DNA of 35,858 nucleotides from Candidatus Phocaeicola excrementigallinarum. GTDB taxonomy: Bacteria > Bacteroidota > Bacteroidia > Bacteroidales > Bacteroidaceae. Shown one piece after another: positions 33,121 through 35,858 of this stretch. The position numbers and the translations under genes were made by a program. The stretch covers positions 1 through 35,858 of the forward strand of contig DWVR01000021.1 of NCBI GenBank assembly GCA_019120125.1, in the 5' to 3' direction. Each line of letters starts with the position of its first letter. The stretch's first letter is position 1. The notes below the pieces were generated by a model. That model saw only the letters and a list, made by a program, of their open reading frames with translations. It did no database searches and was not told the origin of the DNA.

Positions 33121-35103
33121 TCAGCTCTTATAGTTACGAGTCTGAACTTTAATCGCTTCGTAAACCAGCGGCTCTTTGTAGAGAACCGGAGCCTTGTCGT
33201 CCGAGCCCTGGTATTCCCAGCAAGAAACATAGAAGTAGTTCGCGTCGTCACGTTTTGCCTCGCCTTCTTCTGTCTGGTACTCTTCACGGAAGTGTCCGCC
33301 GCAGGATTCGTTACGGTTCAACGCGTCGTAAGCAATCAGCTCACCCATGGTGATGAAGTCATTCAGACGGATAGCCTTGTCGAGTTCCACGTTCATGCCT
33401 TCCTTCTTGCCCGGGATAAACAGGTTGGTCTCGAATTCCTTACGGATTTCCTTCAGCTTGGTAAGAGCGGTCTTCAGGCCGGCTTCCGTACGTCCCATAC
33501 CTACATATTCCCACATGATGTGTCCGAGTTCCTTATGGATAGAGTCTACTGAACGCTTGCCCTGGATGCCCATCAGATGGTCAATCTTGGCCTGAACGGC
33601 TTTTTCGGCTTCCGCGAACTCAGGAAGATCCGTAGAGAAGCGGGGAACGGTAATCTGGTCGGCCAGATAATTCTGGATGGTGTACGGCAATACGAAGTAT
33701 CCGTCAGCCAATCCCTGCATCAGTGCGGAAGCACCCAGACGGTTGGCACCGTGGTCAGAGAAGTTACATTCACCGATGGCGAACAGACCCTTCACGGTAG
33801 TCTGCAGTTCGTAGTCAACCCAGATACCACCCATTGTATAGTGGATAGCCGGATAGATCATCATCGGGTTGTAATATTTCACACCGTTGATCTCATTTGC
33901 CAGCTCGCCCGGATTGACGTCGGTAATCTCCTCATACATGTCGAAGAGGTTGCCGTAACGCTGACGCACTACGTCAAGACCCAGACGTTCGATACTTTCC
34001 GAGAAGTCAAGGAATACGGCAAGACCCGTGTTGTTCACACCGAAGCCATGGTCGCAACGTTCCTTGGCGGCACGGCTGGCCACGTCACGCGGAACCAGGT
34101 TACCGAATGCCGGATAACGGCGCTCCAGATAATAGTCGCGGTCTTCTTCAGGAATGTCAGAGCCTTTCTTCGTTCCGGCCTGCAATGCCTTGGCGTCTTC
34201 CAGTTTCTTCGGAACCCAGATACGGCCGTCGTTACGCAGAGACTCAGACATCAAAGTCAGCTTCGACTGCTTGTCACCGTGTACCGGAATACAGGTCGGG
34301 TGAATCTGGACGTATGCCGGATTAGCGAAGAACGCGCCCTTACGGTAGCAAGCCATCGCAGCGGAGCAGTTACATGCCATTGCGTTGGTTGACAGAAAGT
34401 AAGTGTTACCGTAACCACCGGTAGCAATCACTACGGCATGAGCGGCGAAACGTTCCAATTTACCTGTTACCAAGTTCTTGGCAATGATACCGCGTGCACG
34501 ACCGTCGATGATAACCACATCTTCCATTTCATAACGGGTGTACAGCTTCACGGTGCCGGCACCTACCTGACGGCTCAAAGCCGAATATGCGCCCAGCAAC
34601 AGCTGCTGTCCTGTCTGGCCTTTCGCATAGAAAGTACGGGAAACCTGCGCGCCACCGAAAGAACGGTTGGCCAGCAGACCTCCGTATTCGCGTGCGAACG
34701 GAACACCCTGAGCCACACACTGGTCGATGATGTTGTTCGACACCTCGGCCAGACGGTAAACGTTGGCTTCACGGGCACGGTAGTCACCGCCCTTCACCGT
34801 ATCGTAGAACAGACGGTATACAGAGTCACCGTCATTCTGATAGTTCTTCGCAGCATTGATACCTCCCTGTGCGGCGATAGAGTGCGCGCGGCGCGGAGAG
34901 TCCTGAATACAGAAATTGAATACGCGGAATCCCATCTCACCCAATGAAGCGGCGGCAGAAGCACCTGCCAGACCGGTTCCTACCACGATGATATCCAGAC
35001 GGCGTTTGTTGGCCGGGTTCACCAGTTTCTGATGAGCTTTATAGTTGGTCCATTTTTCAGCTATCGGACCTTCAGGAATTTTAGAATCAAGTATCTTAGT
35101 CAT
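33121..35103 (-). CDS. frdA: Fumarate reductase/succinate dehydrogenase flavoprotein subunit
   Basis: This 660-residue catalytic subunit interconverts fumarate and succinate. The FAD-binding motif is [12 protein letters not shown] (40-51). His74 in [11 protein letters not shown] is the residue that normally carries covalent FAD. Further family motifs include [28 protein letters not shown] (substrate site region), and [14 protein letters not shown] with [18 protein letters not shown]. The length and a conserved C-terminal domain fit the B-type (Wolinella/Bacteroides) enzymes. It lies between frdC (53 nt upstream) and frdB. Confidence 0.96.
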   Translation of the reverse strand: MTKILDSKIPEGPIAEKWTNYKAHQKLVNPANKRRLDIIVVGTGLAGASAAASLGEMGFRVFNFCIQDSPRRAHSIAAQGGINAAKNYQNDGDSVYRLFYDTVKGGDYRAREANVYRLAEVSNNIIDQCVAQGVPFAREYGGLLANRSFGGAQVSRTFYAKGQTGQQLLLGAYSALSRQVGAGTVKLYTRYEMEDVVIIDGRARGIIAKNLVTGKLERFAAHAVVIATGGYGNTYFLSTNAMACNCSAAMACYRKGAFFANPAYVQIHPTCIPVHGDKQSKLTLMSESLRNDGRIWVPKKLEDAKALQAGTKKGSDIPEEDRDYYLERRYPAFGNLVPRDVASRAAKERCDHGFGVNNTGLAVFLDFSESIERLGLDVVRQRYGNLFDMYEEITDVNPGELANEINGVKYYNPMMIYPAIHYTMGGIWVDYELQTTVKGLFAIGECNFSDHGANRLGASALMQGLADGYFVLPYTIQNYLADQITVPRFSTDLPEFAEAEKAVQAKIDHLMGIQGKRSVDSIHKELGHIMWEYVGMGRTEAGLKTALTKLKEIRKEFETNLFIPGKKEGMNVELDKAIRLNDFITMGELIAYDALNRNESCGGHFREEYQTEEGEAKRDDANYFYVSCWEYQGSDDKAPVLYKEPLVYEAIKVQTRNYKS

Positions 35104-35156
35104 AATTGTGTTCTTTTTTAGTTGATAAGGCGTTATGAACCTGTTTTTTCAACGTA

Positions 35157-35828
35157 TTATAAATTCATTACGAAAAACGCTACCGCTACCAGCATGAAGC
35201 CCAGTACGATAATGGTAGAATAGATGTTGGAGACGCATTTCCAGCGTTCAATCCAGATTGTATTGTTCCATCCCAGAGTCTGCATGGCACTCCAGAAACC
35301 GTGAGTCAGATGGAACCAGAGAGCAACCAGCCAAACGATGTACAGAACAAAGAATACAGGGTTCGAGAATGTCTCCACAATGTAGCCGTAACCATCCGTA
35401 GCGCTCAAGCCTCCCATCATAGGATTACCGATCAGCTCGGCAAACATCATGTTGTACCAGAAATTAAACAAATGCAGTGCCAGACCCAGGATTACCACAA
35501 CACCCAGAGCAAGCATGTTCTGAGAGGCCCATTCCACAGTCTTAGGCTTCGCGCTGACAGCATAACGCTCGCTGCCACGGGCCGCACGGTTCATCATCGT
35601 CAGCCAGAAGGCATAGATGATGTGAATCACAAACAGAGCGGCTAACGCAAGTGTGCCCAGCAAGGCATACCAGTTAGTTCCCAGAAATTCACACACCATG
35701 TTATAACCTTCCGCCGAGAACAGCGCGACAAGGTTCATCAACATGTGAAATGTAAGAAACAGGACAAGGGCGATACCCGTTACGCTCATCACCACTTTCC
35801 TTCCAATAGATGAATTACTTAACCACAT
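35157..35828 (-). CDS. frdC: Fumarate reductase/succinate dehydrogenase cytochrome b subunit
   Basis: This 223-residue protein has five predicted membrane helices (about 12-38, 54-79, 104-130, 156-178, 200-222). It resembles the diheme B-type subunit of Wolinella FrdC. Candidate haem-ligand His residues are His28 (TFHML), His69 (VIHII), His119 (ALHLF) and His173 or His176 (WFHLTHGF). One such subunit replaces the separate SdhC and SdhD pair and oxidises menaquinol. It is the first gene of the operon; its promoter should lie beyond the window end, since the last 30 nt contain only AT-rich sequence. Confidence 0.94.
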   Translation of the reverse strand: MWLSNSSIGRKVVMSVTGIALVLFLTFHMLMNLVALFSAEGYNMVCEFLGTNWYALLGTLALAALFVIHIIYAFWLTMMNRAARGSERYAVSAKPKTVEWASQNMLALGVVVILGLALHLFNFWYNMMFAELIGNPMMGGLSATDGYGYIVETFSNPVFFVLYIVWLVALWFHLTHGFWSAMQTLGWNNTIWIERWKCVSNIYSTIIVLGFMLVAVAFFVMNL

Positions 35829-35858
35829 AAATGATTGAATTTAAATTATTTAATTATT

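Overview
The window is a stretch of core chromosome from a member of the Bacteroidales, most likely Bacteroidaceae (Bacteroides or Phocaeicola-like). The evidence is the repeated Bacteroidetes promoter signature (TAnnTTTG at -7, sometimes TTTG or TTG at -33), weak Shine-Dalgarno sequences, a fused SecDF of about 1000 residues, lipoproteins with short Cys lipoboxes, a frdCAB fumarate reductase operon, and family-restricted proteins (DUF2723, DUF2851, WbqC). The genus is an inference. I see no phage, transposon, CRISPR array, rRNA or tRNA.

Layout. 1-186: 3' end of an outer-membrane beta-barrel gene and its terminator, then a long inverted repeat. 475-2062: a metal-binding lipoprotein and its ABC ATPase, with no permease gene beside them. 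2151-5474: a large polytopic DUF2723 protein. 5576-6187: a polysaccharide deacetylase, convergent with an easily missed 49-residue basic protein (6194-6343, minus). 6445-7335: serine acetyltransferase. 7346-11484 (minus): operon aroQ - pyk - O-methyltransferase - rbfA - LolC/E-like permease. It is divergent from xerD (11795-12706). 12859-14535: an OmpA-like/TPR lipoprotein with a codon choice suggesting high expression. 14689-17268: a thioredoxin-like lipoprotein without its CxxC, then comM/yifB. A bidirectional terminator separates comM from secDF (minus).

20522-25246 (minus): two overlapping rhomboid proteases, a membrane-anchored endonuclease/exonuclease/phosphatase-fold protein and an M3 metallopeptidase lipoprotein. 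25294-29144 (minus): dapB, signal peptidase I (lepB), a second signal-peptidase-like protein that has lost its catalytic residues, and a WbqC-like protein. 29227-32070 (plus): DUF2851 protein, acyl-CoA thioesterase and dprA. 32071-32329: an intergenic region with a probable small RNA on the minus strand and a perfect 15-bp hairpin. 32330-35828 (minus): fumarate reductase frdC-frdA-frdB.

How the genes work together. Envelope biogenesis dominates: SecDF, LepB and its pseudoenzyme paralogue, the LolC/E-like permease, rhomboids, several lipoproteins, the DUF2723 putative glycosyltransferase and the deacetylase. Central metabolism (Pyk, CysE, AroQ, DapB, FrdCAB) and DNA processing (XerD, ComM, DprA) make up the rest. 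The best leads for something undescribed are the catalytically dead LepB paralogue, the minus-strand small RNA whose sequence is antisense to a typical Bacteroides start region, and the 49-residue basic protein.
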